A stretch of DNA of 64,000 nucleotides, taken from Actinomycetospora termitidis. Its GTDB lineage: Bacteria > Actinomycetota > Actinomycetes > Mycobacteriales > Pseudonocardiaceae. This document shows, piece by piece, positions 46,001-58,877 of this stretch (its first letter is position 1; each line of letters begins with the position of its first letter). Location: positions 62,001 through 126,000 of the forward strand of contig NZ_JASVWF010000003.1 of NCBI RefSeq assembly GCF_030286555.1, given 5' to 3'. The notes under the pieces were generated by a model. The model ran no database searches. It was given only the letters and a program-made list of their open reading frames with translations, and had not been told where the DNA came from. The position numbers were made by a program, and so were the translations under genes.

Positions 46001-46606
46001 ATGCGACTCGTCCTGCTCCTCGCCGCGCTCGCGCTGCTCGTCACGGGCTGCGCGACCGGGGGTCCCCCTCCACCTCCGTCGTCGACGACGACGCCGGCCG
46101 TCCCGTCCGACCTCACCGGCAACCGGGTGCTCACGCCGGCCCGCGGAATGTTCTCGGTCGAGGTGCCGGCCCGCTTCGCCGACGTGCCCGCGTCCGCCCC
46201 GGAGGCCGCGGCGGTCCCGCCGCTGGCGCGGGCGATCGGGCAGGGCGCGGGCGTGCTCGCGGTCGACCGGCGTCAGGGCTACTCCCCGACGGCGGGCGGC
46301 TACTGCACCCTCGTGCAGTCGCGGGACCTGCCCCAGCTCGCGGCCGAGGCCCGGGAGGCCCTGCAGGGCAGCGGCGCCCCGGTCGAGGCCCCGGAGTTCA
46401 CCGTCCTGCCGGCCACCGGGCCCGCCGGACCGCGCGTATCGGGCACCTACCGCAGCACCGGCAACGGCCGGACGCTGACCGTGCAGCAGGTCGCCGGGCT
46501 CGCCGGCCCGGGCCGGGCGTGCCTGCTCACGGTCTCGACCGACGACGCGGCCCGCGACGCCGGGGTTCTCACCACCGCCCGCGACACGTTCCGCATGGCC
46601 GGCTAG
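46001..46606 (+). CDS. Hypothetical lipoprotein
   Basis: A 201-residue predicted lipoprotein. The signal MRLVLLLAALALLVTGC ends in a lipobox with Cys17, followed by a Pro/Thr linker and a globular domain (GMFSVEVPARFADVP, GYCTLVQSRDLPQL, FTVLPATGPAGPRVSGTYRSTG) that I do not recognise; the pattern resembles small surface lipoproteins of the LpqN/LpqT kind. No Shine-Dalgarno is obvious before the ATG. It ends with a TAG shared in CTAG with the convergent mutase gene. Confidence 0.75.
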   Translation: MRLVLLLAALALLVTGCATGGPPPPPSSTTTPAVPSDLTGNRVLTPARGMFSVEVPARFADVPASAPEAAAVPPLARAIGQGAGVLAVDRRQGYSPTAGGYCTLVQSRDLPQLAAEAREALQGSGAPVEAPEFTVLPATGPAGPRVSGTYRSTGNGRTLTVQQVAGLAGPGRACLLTVSTDDAARDAGVLTTARDTFRMAG

Positions 46607-48678
46607 GCCTGGGCGGCCTCCCGGTCGGCGTCCAGCCCGTGCACCTCGCGGATGACGTCGACGAACTCGCCCATGATCCCGGTCAGCGAGTAGCTCTTCG
46701 GCGTCACCACGCGGTGCACCCCGAGACGCTGCAGCTGCTCGGCGTCCGCGGGCGGGATGATCCCGCCCGCGACCACCGGGATGTCGGCGGCGTCCGCGCG
46801 GGCGAGACCGTCGAGCACGGCGGGGATCACCTCGAGGTGCGACCCGGAGAGGATCGACAGCCCGACGACGTGCACGCCCTCCTGCACCGCGGCCGCGACG
46901 ATCTCGGCGGGGGTCAGGCGGATGCCCTGGTAGATGACCTCGAACCCGGCGTCGCGGGCCCGGACGGCGATCTGCTCGGCGCCGTTGGAGTGCCCGTCGA
47001 GCCCAGGCTTGCCGACCAGCATCCGCAGGGCGGACACCCCGAGGTCCTCCGCCGTGCGACGCACCCGCTCGCGGACCTGCTCGAGCTCGGTCGGCTCGCC
47101 GTCGGGAGTCTCGGACCCCGGCGCGCTCGATCCCGACGACGAGGCCGCGGTCACCCCGGTCGGGGCCCGGTAGGAGCCGTAGACCGAGCGCAGCGCCCCG
47201 GCCCACTCCCCCGTCGTCACACCGACCTTCGCACAGGCGAGCGTCGCGTCCATGAGGTTCTCGGTGCCGCCCGCGGCGGTGGTGAGCTGCTCCAGGGCGG
47301 CCTTCACGGCGTCGTCGTCCCGGTTGGCGCGCCAGGCGGCGACCGCCTCGCGGGCCTGCTCCTCGACCTCCTTGTCGACGACGAAGATCGCGTCGGCCCC
47401 CTCGGCCTGCAGCGGGCTGGGCTCGGTGGAGGTGAACTTGTTGACGCCGACGACGGTGTCCTCGCCGGACTCCAGGCGCAGCCGTCGCGCGGCGAGCGAG
47501 CTGACCAGCTGGGACTTCATGTAGCCGGAGTCGACCGCGGCGACCGCCCCGCCCATCTCGGCGACCTTCGCGATCTCGGCGCGGGCGCCCTCGATGATCG
47601 ACGCGGTCTTCGTCTCGATGACGTGGGAGCCGGCGAAGATGTCGTCGTAGTCGAGCAGGTCGGTCTCGTAGGCGAGCACCTGCTGCATCCGCAGCGCCCA
47701 CTGCTGGTCCCAGGGCCGCGGCAGGCCGAGCGCCTCGTTCCACGCCGGGAGCTGCACGGCGCGGGCACGGGCGTCCTTGGACAGCGTCACCGCGAGCATC
47801 TCCAGCACGATGCGCTGGACGTTGTTCTCCGGCTGCGCCTCGGTGAGGCCCAGCGAGTTGACCTGCACGCCGTAGCGGAAGCGGCGCAGCTTCTCGTCCG
47901 TGACGCCGTAGCGCTCGCGGCACAGCTCGTCCCACAGCTGCGCGAAGGCCCGCAGCTTGCAGATCTCCTCGATGACGTGCAGGCCCGCGTTGACGAAGAA
48001 CGAGATGCGCCCGACGACCTTGCCGAAGTCGGCCTCGGGCACCTGGCCCGAGTCCCGGACGGCGTCGAGCACCGCGATCGCGGTGGAGATCGTGTAGGCG
48101 ACCTCCTGCGTCGGCGTGGCCCCGGCCTCCTGCAGGTGGTAGCTGCAGATGTTGATCGGGTTCCACTTCGGGACCTTGAGGACCGTCCACGCGATGGTGT
48201 CGGTGATCAGCCGGACGCTCGGGGCCGGCGGGAACGCGTACGTCCCGCGCGAGAGGTACTCCTTGACGATGTCGTTCTGCGTCGTGCCCGCGAGCTTCGC
48301 CCGCTCCGCCTGCGGGTCGCGCCCATCGGCCTCGGCCTGCTCGTCGGCCACGGAGACGTAGAGCGCGAGCAGCCACATGGCGGTCGCGTTGATCGTCATC
48401 GAGGTGTTGGCCTCGTGCAGCGGGATCTGGTCGAACAGCGCCCGCATGTCGCCGAGGTGCGACACCGGCACGCCGACCTTGCCGACCTCCCCGCGCGCGA
48501 GCTCGTCGTCGGGGTCGTAGCCGGTCTGCGTCGGCAGGTCGAAGGCGACCGACAGGCCCGTCTGCCCCTTGGCCAGGTTGCGACGGTAGAGCTCGTTGGA
48601 GGCCTTCGCGGACGAGTGCCCGGCGTAGGTCCGCATGACCCAGGGACGGTCGCGCGAGTCGTCGGTCGGGTACGGCAT
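46603..48678 (-). CDS. ecm: Ethylmalonyl-CoA mutase (MeaA/Ecm), B12-dependent
   Basis: Rearranges (2R)-ethylmalonyl-CoA to methylsuccinyl-CoA with adenosylcobalamin. The 691-residue chain has a TIM-barrel substrate domain beginning RPWVMRTYAGHSSAKASNEL, with KGQTGLSVAFDLPTQTGYDPD; the THRGYDSD of methylmalonyl-CoA mutases is TQTGYDPD here, as in Ecm. After a Ser/Gly/Glu linker (about residues 520-545) comes the B12 domain with LVGKPGLDGHSNGAEQIAV (Asp-X-His-X2-Gly) and GLSILSGSH. With Ccr, Mce, MeaB and the adenosyltransferase in this window it supports an ethylmalonyl-CoA branch. The start is ATG after GGAGGTTCACCC-type sequence. Confidence 0.9.
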   Translation of the reverse strand: MPYPTDDSRDRPWVMRTYAGHSSAKASNELYRRNLAKGQTGLSVAFDLPTQTGYDPDDELARGEVGKVGVPVSHLGDMRALFDQIPLHEANTSMTINATAMWLLALYVSVADEQAEADGRDPQAERAKLAGTTQNDIVKEYLSRGTYAFPPAPSVRLITDTIAWTVLKVPKWNPINICSYHLQEAGATPTQEVAYTISTAIAVLDAVRDSGQVPEADFGKVVGRISFFVNAGLHVIEEICKLRAFAQLWDELCRERYGVTDEKLRRFRYGVQVNSLGLTEAQPENNVQRIVLEMLAVTLSKDARARAVQLPAWNEALGLPRPWDQQWALRMQQVLAYETDLLDYDDIFAGSHVIETKTASIIEGARAEIAKVAEMGGAVAAVDSGYMKSQLVSSLAARRLRLESGEDTVVGVNKFTSTEPSPLQAEGADAIFVVDKEVEEQAREAVAAWRANRDDDAVKAALEQLTTAAGGTENLMDATLACAKVGVTTGEWAGALRSVYGSYRAPTGVTAASSSGSSAPGSETPDGEPTELEQVRERVRRTAEDLGVSALRMLVGKPGLDGHSNGAEQIAVRARDAGFEVIYQGIRLTPAEIVAAAVQEGVHVVGLSILSGSHLEVIPAVLDGLARADAADIPVVAGGIIPPADAEQLQRLGVHRVVTPKSYSLTGIMGEFVDVIREVHGLDADREAAQA

Positions 48679-48777
48679 GGGTGAACCTCCGAGCAGGGTC
48701 CGGACCCGCCGAGGTTACCGGCGGGTCGCGACGACGCTGCACATGCTGCTTTTCACAGGATCGGTCACGATGGCCGG

Positions 48778-49071
48778 ATGGTCGGTTCCATCGGCGAGAT
48801 CCTGACGGCGATCGCGGTTGTCATCCTGCTGGCCGGCTTCCTGCGCTACACGTTCGGCTCCGGCCCGAAGGGCGCGATGCCCAGCGAGGGTGGCGACGTC
48901 GGGTTGCTCGAGACGGTAGCGACCGTGCCCACCCGGGACGCGGCCGAGATCCTCGCCGCCCGGCTCGCCCGGGAGAAGGTGCGCGCCACGATCGCGCACG
49001 GCACGGACGGCTGGAACCTGCTGGTGTTCCCGGGCGACGCCGACGACGCCCGGGTCGTGCTCCGCATGTGA
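48778..49071 (+). CDS. Small membrane-anchored DUF2007-like protein (97 aa)
   Basis: An N-terminal membrane helix (IGEILTAIAVVILLAGFLRY, about residues 5-24) is followed by a ferredoxin-like domain: LLETVATVPTRDAAEILAARLAREKVRATIA and NLLVFPGDADDARVVL. This resembles DUF2007, a putative signal-transducing domain of unknown ligand. CACGAT lies 6 bases before the ATG with no clear ribosome-binding sequence. It is divergent from ecm and ends 2 bases from the murA stop. Confidence 0.65.
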   Translation: MVGSIGEILTAIAVVILLAGFLRYTFGSGPKGAMPSEGGDVGLLETVATVPTRDAAEILAARLAREKVRATIAHGTDGWNLLVFPGDADDARVVLRM

Positions 49072-49073
49072 GG

Positions 49074-50348
49074 TCAGCGCTGCGGCGGCGCGTTCACCCG
49101 CTGCACGTCCCCGCCGAGCGCGCGGAGGTTCTCGACGAACAGCGGGTAGCCGCGGTCGATGTGGGCGACGTCCCAGACCTCGGTGTCCCCGTCGGCCACC
49201 AGCCCGGCCAGGACCAGCCCGGCGCCGGCGCGGATGTCCGAGGCCCACACCGGCGCACTGGAGAGCCGCTCGACGCCGCGGACCACGGCGTGGTGCCCGT
49301 CCGTCCGGGCGTCCGCGCCGAGGCGGACCATCTCCTCGACGAAGCGGAACCGTCCCTCGAAGATGTTCTCGGTGATCATCGAGGTGCCCTCGGAGATCGC
49401 GGAGAGCGCGATCGCCATCGGCTGCAGGTCGGTCGCGAAGCCCGGGTAGGGCAGCGTCACCCAGTCCACCGAGTTCGGCCGGCCGTTGCCCCGCACCCGG
49501 AAGCCCTCGGGCACCGTCTCCGTGGTCGCGCCGGCCTGGGAGAGCTTGTCGAGCACCAGGTCCAGGTGGTGCGGGTCGACGCCGCGCACGGTCACGTCGC
49601 CACCGGTCATCACGGCCGCGAACGCCCAGGTGGCGCCGACGATGCGGTCGCCGATCACGCGGTGCGCGGTCGGCGTCAGCTCGGCGCCGCCGTGCACGGT
49701 GAGGGTGGAGGTGCCGCCGCCGGAGATCTTGGCACCCATCTCCTGCAGCATGCGGACCAGGTCGACGATCTCGGGCTCGCGGGCGGCGTTGTCGATGACG
49801 GTCGTGCCCTCGGCGAACACCGCGGCCATGAGGATGTTCTCGGTGGCACCGACCGACGGGAAGTCCAGCCAGATCTGCGCGCCGCGCAGACCCTCGTCGC
49901 CCGCCTCGGCCACCACGCTGCCGTGCGAGATCTCCGACCGGGCGCCGAGCAGCCGCAGGCCGGCCTGGTGCATGTCGAGGGGCCGCGAGCCGATCGCGTC
50001 ACCCCCGGGCAGCGGCACGACGGCCCGCCGGCACCGCGCGACCAGCGGCCCGAGCACGCAGACCGAGGCACGCAGGCGCGAGACCGAGCGGTAGTCGGCC
50101 TCCGGGTTCAGCTCCGCGGGGACGTCGATGACGACCGTGTCGCCGTCGACCGAGACCTCGCAGCCCAGGCTGCGCAGCACGTCGCCCATCAGCGGCACGT
50201 CGAGGATCTGCGGACAGTTCGTGATCGTCGTCCGGCCCTCGGCAAGCAGCGCCGCGGCCATCAGCTTGAGCACGCTGTTCTTGGCGCCGACGACGTCCAC
50301 GGTGCCCGCGAGGGAACCGGCCGGTCGCACGACGAAGTGCTCGTTCAC
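49074..50348 (-). CDS. murA: UDP-N-acetylglucosamine 1-carboxyvinyltransferase, Asp-type (fosfomycin-insensitive)
   Basis: First committed step of peptidoglycan synthesis: transfers enolpyruvate from PEP to UDP-GlcNAc. The 424-residue EPSP-synthase-fold protein has [20 protein letters not shown] (catalytic Lys22-type site), [19 protein letters not shown] and [13 protein letters not shown]. The residue that is Cys115 in E. coli is Asp117 here (codon 49998-50000), the change that gives fosfomycin resistance in Mycobacterium tuberculosis. GTG at 50348 follows TAGCGT by 8 bases, suggesting a leaderless mRNA. It is divergent from the adenosyltransferase gene, as in mycobacteria. Confidence 0.94.
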   Translation of the reverse strand: MNEHFVVRPAGSLAGTVDVVGAKNSVLKLMAAALLAEGRTTITNCPQILDVPLMGDVLRSLGCEVSVDGDTVVIDVPAELNPEADYRSVSRLRASVCVLGPLVARCRRAVVPLPGGDAIGSRPLDMHQAGLRLLGARSEISHGSVVAEAGDEGLRGAQIWLDFPSVGATENILMAAVFAEGTTVIDNAAREPEIVDLVRMLQEMGAKISGGGTSTLTVHGGAELTPTAHRVIGDRIVGATWAFAAVMTGGDVTVRGVDPHHLDLVLDKLSQAGATTETVPEGFRVRGNGRPNSVDWVTLPYPGFATDLQPMAIALSAISEGTSMITENIFEGRFRFVEEMVRLGADARTDGHHAVVRGVERLSSAPVWASDIRAGAGLVLAGLVADGDTEVWDVAHIDRGYPLFVENLRALGGDVQRVNAPPQR

Positions 50349-50362
50349 GCTCCGCGACGCTA
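50349..50362 (-). promoter_or_regulatory. Putative -10 element and leaderless start of murA
   Basis: On the minus strand TAGCGT (50362-50357) precedes the murA GTG by 8 bases. No Shine-Dalgarno lies between. Confidence 0.45.
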
Positions 50363-50412
50363 CCGGGGGCACCCCGACGCACGACGGCCAGGGCGGGCGG
50401 CGCGCGTCCACC

Positions 50413-50424
50413 TAGACTCGGCCC
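50413..50424 (+). promoter_or_regulatory. Putative -10 element and leaderless start of the adenosyltransferase gene
   Basis: TAGACT at 50413-50418 is followed by 6 bases and ATG, without a ribosome-binding sequence. Confidence 0.5.
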
Positions 50425-51027
50425 ATGGCCGTGCACCTGACCCGCATCTACACGCGCACCGGCGACGACGGGACGACCGGCCTGTCCGACTTCTCCCGGG
50501 TGCCCAAGACCCACCCGCGCCTCGGGGCCTACGCGGACTCCGAGGAGGCCAACGCCGCGATCGGGGTCGCGCTCGCCGTCGGGAACCTGCCCGAGCGTCT
50601 CGTCGGGCCGCTGCGGCAGATCCAGAACGACCTGTTCGACGTCGGGGCCGACCTCGCCACCCCCGTCGTCGAGGACCCGGAGTACCCGCCGTTGCGGGTG
50701 ACCGAGAGGCAGGTCGAGCGGCTCGAGGGCTGGTGCGACGAGTTCAACGACGAGCTCGAGAAGCTGAACTCGTTCATCCTCCCCGGCGGCACCCCCGGCG
50801 CGGCGTACCTGCACGTGGCGCGGGTGGTGTGCCGGCGGGCGGAGCGGAGCACCTGGGCCGTGCTCGAGGCCGACCCGGAGCGCACCGGCCCGCTCCCGGC
50901 CCGCTACCTCAACCGGCTCTCCGACCTGCTGTTCATCCTCGGGCGGGTCGCGAACCCGGGCGGGGACGTGCTGTGGCAGCCGGGCGGGCCGGAGGCGCAG
51001 CAGGACGCTCAGGGCGCGAACGGGTAG
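50425..51027 (+). CDS. PduO-type cob(I)alamin adenosyltransferase
   Basis: Transfers adenosyl from ATP to cob(I)alamin, making the coenzyme of Ecm and methylmalonyl-CoA mutase. The 200-residue helical-bundle protein has LTRIYTRTGDDGTTGLSDFSRVPK (the ATP-binding TRTGDDGTTGL loop), YADSEEANAAIG, QNDLFDVGADLATP, FILPGGTPGAAYLHVARVVCRRAER and YLNRLSDLLFILGR. PduO adenosyltransferases can also hand the cofactor to the mutase, with MeaB assisting. Its last 19 bases overlap the convergent unknown gene. Confidence 0.94.
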   Translation: MAVHLTRIYTRTGDDGTTGLSDFSRVPKTHPRLGAYADSEEANAAIGVALAVGNLPERLVGPLRQIQNDLFDVGADLATPVVEDPEYPPLRVTERQVERLEGWCDEFNDELEKLNSFILPGGTPGAAYLHVARVVCRRAERSTWAVLEADPERTGPLPARYLNRLSDLLFILGRVANPGGDVLWQPGGPEAQQDAQGANG

Positions 51028-51896
51028 CGGTCGCGCGGCACCTCGGCCATCTTCTCGACGAGCTCGTCGGGGACCTGCGGCCCGAGCCGGTCCAGCGCCT
51101 GCAGGGCGGTGCGTGGGAGGGCGACGTCCGCCGACCGCGGCCCGAGGAGCTCCCGGGCCGTCCGCGCCGCCTCCCCCGGCCGCGCGACCCGCTCGGCCCC
51201 GACGAGGTACCCGGGGGCCGACGGGACCTGGAGGACCATCGCGCCGGGGTTCGCGCCCGCAGGGGCCAGGACGACGACCGCGATCCCGGCGAGCGCCCGC
51301 GCGGCCTGGTGCGCCGCGGTCTCGACCACCCGGAGCGCCGAAGGCGCCGGGTCACGAGGTGACTCGACCACGACGACGGGGACGTCCCGTCCGGCCGGCC
51401 GGATCAGGTCCTCGACGGCCGCCGCCGAGGGCAGGCGCAGGATCGAGGCCGGCAGCGGCGTCCCGCCCCGACCGCCGGGCAGGCGGGCGAGCAGCCCGGG
51501 GACGAACTCCGGCACCGTCGGGTGGGCCGCGTCGGCGTCGGGAGGGTCCAGGACCTCCACGTCCACGAGGACCCAGGCCTCCACGCCCTCGTCGGTCTGC
51601 GGCGCCGGGCCCCGCCAGGCGCGGACCCGGGTCCGGGTCCGGCGGCCGTCGTCGCGGGTGTCGACCACGTCGAGCCGGACCGCGGCCGTGATCTCCGGAT
51701 CGCGCGGGGCGTCGTGGCGGTCCCGGGCCAGCACGAACCGGCCCCCGTCGCTCGCCCGGACCCGTGCGCCGCGCTCCGGCAGGGAGGACACGTGGCGGCG
51801 CCCGATCTCCTCCGCCCAGTCCACGACCCGCAGGTCGGCCAGGTCCACCGCCTCGCGGTGCGCGGTCCCCCAGAGCATGCGCAGCGTCGTCCCCAC
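51009..51896 (-). CDS. Hypothetical protein (295 aa)
   Basis: I do not recognise the family. The protein starts GTTLRMLWGTAHREAVDLADLRVVDWAEEIGRRHV, contains an alternating polar/hydrophobic central region (RTRVRAWRGPAPQTDEGVEAWVLVDVEVLDPP), an Ala/Val-rich segment (ALAGIAVVVLAPAG) that is not clearly membrane-spanning, and ends LVEKMAEVPRDRYPFAP. There is no signal peptide. GAGGG lies about 7 bases before the GTG start. It follows the DUF2550 gene on the same strand after 85 bases holding two small palindromes. Confidence 0.6.
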   Translation of the reverse strand: MGTTLRMLWGTAHREAVDLADLRVVDWAEEIGRRHVSSLPERGARVRASDGGRFVLARDRHDAPRDPEITAAVRLDVVDTRDDGRRTRTRVRAWRGPAPQTDEGVEAWVLVDVEVLDPPDADAAHPTVPEFVPGLLARLPGGRGGTPLPASILRLPSAAAVEDLIRPAGRDVPVVVVESPRDPAPSALRVVETAAHQAARALAGIAVVVLAPAGANPGAMVLQVPSAPGYLVGAERVARPGEAARTARELLGPRSADVALPRTALQALDRLGPQVPDELVEKMAEVPRDRYPFAP

Positions 51897-51908
51897 CCGG
51901 ACCCCTCT

Positions 51909-51924
51909 CGTTCCTTCGGGAACG
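51909..51924 (-). promoter_or_regulatory. Small hairpin upstream of the 295-aa gene
   Basis: CGTTCC (51909-51914) and GGAACG (51919-51924) pair perfectly around a 4-base loop, 12 bases before the start codon at 51896. It may end the atp transcript or shape the 5' leader of the next gene. Confidence 0.3.
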
Positions 51925-51941
51925 GAAGTATGTCCTGGCGG

Positions 51942-51955
51942 GTGACGATCGTCAC
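51942..51955. promoter_or_regulatory. Perfect 14-bp palindrome downstream of the DUF2550 gene
   Basis: GTGACGATCGTCAC is identical on both strands. It lies 26 bases beyond the DUF2550 stop and about 45 bases before the next start, so it could be an operator or part of a weak terminator. Confidence 0.3.
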
Positions 51956-51981
51956 GGGCCGTCAGTAGTCGGACGGAGTTC

Positions 51982-52446
51982 TCAACTCGCCTGCCGGTAC
52001 CCGGTGGAGCGGCCGGGTGGCGTCGACTCGAGCCACGACGAGAAGCCGGTCAGCACGTCCCCGCCCATCGCGAGCTCGAAGGTGCCCTCCGAGGTGCGGC
52101 AGCGCAGGACGGTCGACCCGGGGGTGTGCAGCTCGGTCGGCCGCGGCGGGCGGCGGTCGGTGATCTCGACGTCGAACCGGTCCAGGACCACGTTCGGGCC
52201 CGAGCGCAGGCCGCTGACCCGGTACCAGCGGAACTGGTCGCCGCGGTAGCGGGCGATGCCGGAGTGCCAGCCGCGCTGGTCGTCGGCGGCGGACTCGGCG
52301 TCCGCGGGGAGGGCGCTGCGCAGGGCCACGTCCACCCCGCCCCGCCGGAGTTGTTGCAGGCGCCGCAGCGCCACGAGCGCGACCAGGAGCAGGACCGCCG
52401 CGACCACGACGAGCACGATCTCGACCCACATCCCGGCGGTCGTCAT
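51982..52446 (-). CDS. DUF2550-family membrane-anchored protein
   Basis: A 154-residue protein with one N-terminal membrane helix (WVEIVLVVVAAVLLLVALVAL, about residues 7-27) and a PH-like or beta-rich cytoplasmic domain (GWHSGIARYRGDQFRWYRVSGLRSGPNVVLDRFDVEI, VLRCRTSEGTFELAMGGDVLTGFSSWLES). It matches the DUF2550 protein encoded directly after atpC in mycobacteria (Rv1312). It lies 39 bases downstream of atpC and is probably co-transcribed. Function unknown; the conserved place suggests a link to the ATP synthase or its membrane environment. Confidence 0.85.
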   Translation of the reverse strand: MTTAGMWVEIVLVVVAAVLLLVALVALRRLQQLRRGGVDVALRSALPADAESAADDQRGWHSGIARYRGDQFRWYRVSGLRSGPNVVLDRFDVEITDRRPPRPTELHTPGSTVLRCRTSEGTFELAMGGDVLTGFSSWLESTPPGRSTGYRQAS

Positions 52447-52485
52447 GCCCCGTGCCTCGGTCGGCCCTGCACCCGCTGCGCGCTC

Positions 52486-52890
52486 CTACTGCTCGACCGA
52501 CTCGCCGGCGGCCTGGAGCCGGGCGCGGGCCCGGTCGCGCGCGATGCGCCACTCCTGGTCGTCGGACTCGCCGATGTAGTTCTCGGCCTCCCGGAGATCG
52601 TCCTTGGCCTGCGCCACGTCGATCTCCGAGGCCAGCTCGGCGAGCTCCGCGAGGACGGTGACGGACTCCGCGGTCACCGACAGGAACCCGCCGAACGCCG
52701 CCACGTGGAACGACTCGCCGTCGGTCGGGTCCACCCGGACCACGCCGCTCTCGCGCAGCTCCGCGATGAGCGGCTCGTGGCCGGGGAGGATCCCGATCGA
52801 GCCCTCGACCGTGCGGGCGGAGACGAAGCTGGCCTCACCGGACCAGATCTTCTTCTCCACGCCGACGACGTCGACCTGCATCTCGGCCAC
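52486..52890 (-). CDS. atpC: F1Fo ATP synthase subunit epsilon
   Basis: Central-stalk subunit that couples and restrains rotation. The 134-residue product starts VAEMQVDVVGVEKKIWSGEA, followed by SIGILPGHEPLIAELRESGVVRV and FHVAAFGGFLSVTAESVTVLAE, the N-terminal beta sandwich; the C-terminal helices (DVAQAKDDLREAENYI, ARDRARARLQAAGE) are full length. GTG at 52890 begins 2 bases after the atpD stop. It is the last subunit gene of the operon. Confidence 0.95.
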   Translation of the reverse strand: MAEMQVDVVGVEKKIWSGEASFVSARTVEGSIGILPGHEPLIAELRESGVVRVDPTDGESFHVAAFGGFLSVTAESVTVLAELAELASEIDVAQAKDDLREAENYIGESDDQEWRIARDRARARLQAAGESVEQ

Positions 52891-52892
52891 GT

Positions 52893-55404
<2,512 letters not shown>

Positions 55405-55413
55405 GCGACGGCC

Positions 55414-57087
<1,674 letters not shown>

Positions 57088-57149
57088 GGTTCCCGCTCTC
57101 GCTTGATGTCCTACGTAATGATGTCTACAGGAGGGGTCCGACGCCCGGC

Positions 57150-57998
57150 TCAGCCGAGCCGTCGGCCCAGGTCGTCGAGGTGCCCCGCGGCGCTGCCGTC
57201 GATGACCTCGTCGCCGACCTGGATGACCAGGCCGCCGAGGAGTTCGGGGTCGACCTCCAGGTGCACGGTGATCTCGCGCCCGTAGATGCGCGCGAGGACC
57301 CCGGCCAGCCGCTCCTGCTGCTCGGCGGACAGCTCGACCGCCGAGCGCACCGTGGCGACGGACCGCTGGCGCCGGTCGGCGGCCAGCTCGGCCAGCCGCT
57401 CCAGCCCCGTGGAGACGTGGTGGGCGAGGGGGTGCGCGACGAGCTGCGCGGCGAGACGGCGCGTGATCGGCTCCGCCTTGTTCTCGAGCAGGTCGTCGAG
57501 CACCTTCTGCTTGCCGGCCGGGTCCGCCGTCGGGCTGCCCAGCAGCCGCTCGAGGTCCGGGGCGGCACCGACGATGCGACCGAGGCGGAAGAGCTCGTCC
57601 TCCACCGCGTCCAGGCGGCCGTCCGCCTCGGCGGCCGCGAGCAGCGACTCCCGGGCCACGAGCCGCAGGGCGGCGACCAGGTCCGCCGGGTTGGACCACG
57701 ACGCGGCCACCGCACCCTTGACGACGTCGGCGACCGGGCGGCCGACCTGGTTGTCGAAGATGCGGCCGGCCAGGCCCTCACGGGCGTCCGGGGCGGTCGA
57801 CGAGTCGGCCAGCGTGCGCCGCAGCACGGCCTCCCGGTCGAGCAGGTCGGACACGGCGTCCAGCTGCTCGGCCGTGGTGACCAGGTCGCCCGAGGACGCG
57901 TCGCGCGTGACCTCGTCGAACCGGCGGCGGACACCCTGGAGCGACTCCCGGCTGGTGGCCCGGAAGTCGGCCACCACGCCCGCCGTCGCCGCCGTCAT
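57150..57998 (-). CDS. atpH: F1Fo ATP synthase subunit delta
   Basis: Peripheral-stalk subunit joining the b subunits to F1. At 282 residues it is the long actinobacterial form. The N-terminal third ([45 protein letters not shown]) is helical, and the C-terminal domain carries [60 protein letters not shown], the conserved delta signature. Unlike mycobacteria, where a b-type subunit is fused to delta, it is separate here. The ATG overlaps the atpF stop (ATGA). Confidence 0.94.
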   Translation of the reverse strand: MTAATAGVVADFRATSRESLQGVRRRFDEVTRDASSGDLVTTAEQLDAVSDLLDREAVLRRTLADSSTAPDAREGLAGRIFDNQVGRPVADVVKGAVAASWSNPADLVAALRLVARESLLAAAEADGRLDAVEDELFRLGRIVGAAPDLERLLGSPTADPAGKQKVLDDLLENKAEPITRRLAAQLVAHPLAHHVSTGLERLAELAADRRQRSVATVRSAVELSAEQQERLAGVLARIYGREITVHLEVDPELLGGLVIQVGDEVIDGSAAGHLDDLGRRLG

Positions 57999-58567
57999 GA
58001 GTTCACCCCGTTCGCGGAGCCGTTCGACCGACCGGCCATCGAATCCAGATTGTCCAGGAACGAGTCGACCGAGCGGCCCTTCGCGGTGTCGTCGGACAGC
58101 GACGCGGCGACGATGCGCCGCGCCAGCTCGACCGAGCCCGCCCCGACCTCGGAGCGCAGCTCGGAGACCGTGCGCGCCCGCGACGCGTCCACGCTCTGCC
58201 GGCCCTGCCCCTTGATGCGCTCGGCCTCCTCGGAGGCGTTGTCCGCGAGGTCGGACTTGATGCGTTCCGCGTCGGCCCGGGCGTCGTCCCGGATCCGCGC
58301 GGCCTCGTTGTCGACCTCGGCCAGCCGGGCGCGCGAGCGCTCGAGCTGGCCCTGGGCGTCGTCGTGCTCGGACTGTGCGCGTGCCATCCCGTCGCGAAGC
58401 CGGGTCACGTCCTGGTCGTGGGACCGGACGAGCATCGGCCACGCGTACCTGCCGACGATGAACACGAGCACGGAGAACGCGACGAGACCGACGATGATCT
58501 CGGCCAGGTGCGGCAGCGCGGCGCCCGGTTCCCCGGCCTCCTGCGCCACCACCTCGATGACGTTCAT
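57995..58567 (-). CDS. atpF: F1Fo ATP synthase subunit b
   Basis: Peripheral stalk, 190 residues. One N-terminal membrane helix (IIVGLVAFSVLVFIVGRYAWP, about residues 24-44) precedes a long charged helix (RDGMARAQSEHDDAQGQLERSRARLAEVDNEA...) for the dimeric stator. The C-terminal 30 residues, Ser/Asn-rich, are probably flexible. Only one b gene is present, so the stalk should be a homodimer. The gene is translationally coupled to atpH and 50 bases from atpE. Confidence 0.94.
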   Translation of the reverse strand: MNVIEVVAQEAGEPGAALPHLAEIIVGLVAFSVLVFIVGRYAWPMLVRSHDQDVTRLRDGMARAQSEHDDAQGQLERSRARLAEVDNEAARIRDDARADAERIKSDLADNASEEAERIKGQGRQSVDASRARTVSELRSEVGAGSVELARRIVAASLSDDTAKGRSVDSFLDNLDSMAGRSNGSANGVNS

Positions 58568-58617
58568 GTGCTTCCTCCGCCTGTCCGGGAGTCAGCCCGC
58601 GGTGCGCGGGGGTCGGC

Positions 58618-58827
58618 TCACTGGAGGGCGAAGGCGAGGACCAGGCCCAGGATGGCGAGCGCCTCGGAGAGGGCGAAGCCGATGAAGGCGATCGACTGCA
58701 GCTGGCCGCGGGCCTCGGGCTGGCGGGCGACGCCGTTGATGAAGGCGGCGAAGACGATGCCGACGCCGATACCCGGGCCGATGGCCGAGAGACCGTAACC
58801 GACGACGTTGAGGTTTCCGGAGAGCAT
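58618..58827 (-). CDS. atpE: F1Fo ATP synthase subunit c
   Basis: Proton-carrying ring subunit, 69 residues, two membrane helices. [31 protein letters not shown] is the Gly-rich first helix and loop (conserved ARQPE), and [19 protein letters not shown] carries the proton-binding Glu55. The site is the diarylquinoline target in mycobacteria. No sodium-type extra carboxylate is evident, so the ring should use protons. Confidence 0.95.
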   Translation of the reverse strand: MLSGNLNVVGYGLSAIGPGIGVGIVFAAFINGVARQPEARGQLQSIAFIGFALSEALAILGLVLAFALQ

Positions 58828-58877
58828 TCCAGCGTCCTTTCGCGGTGTGTGACGAAGTTCGGTGGTGTGACCGCGAG

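Noticed and set aside
49074..51027. rRNA operon next to murA, as occurs in mycobacteria
   Set aside because: No 16S/23S/5S sequence occurs here; the neighbouring bases are coding on both sides.
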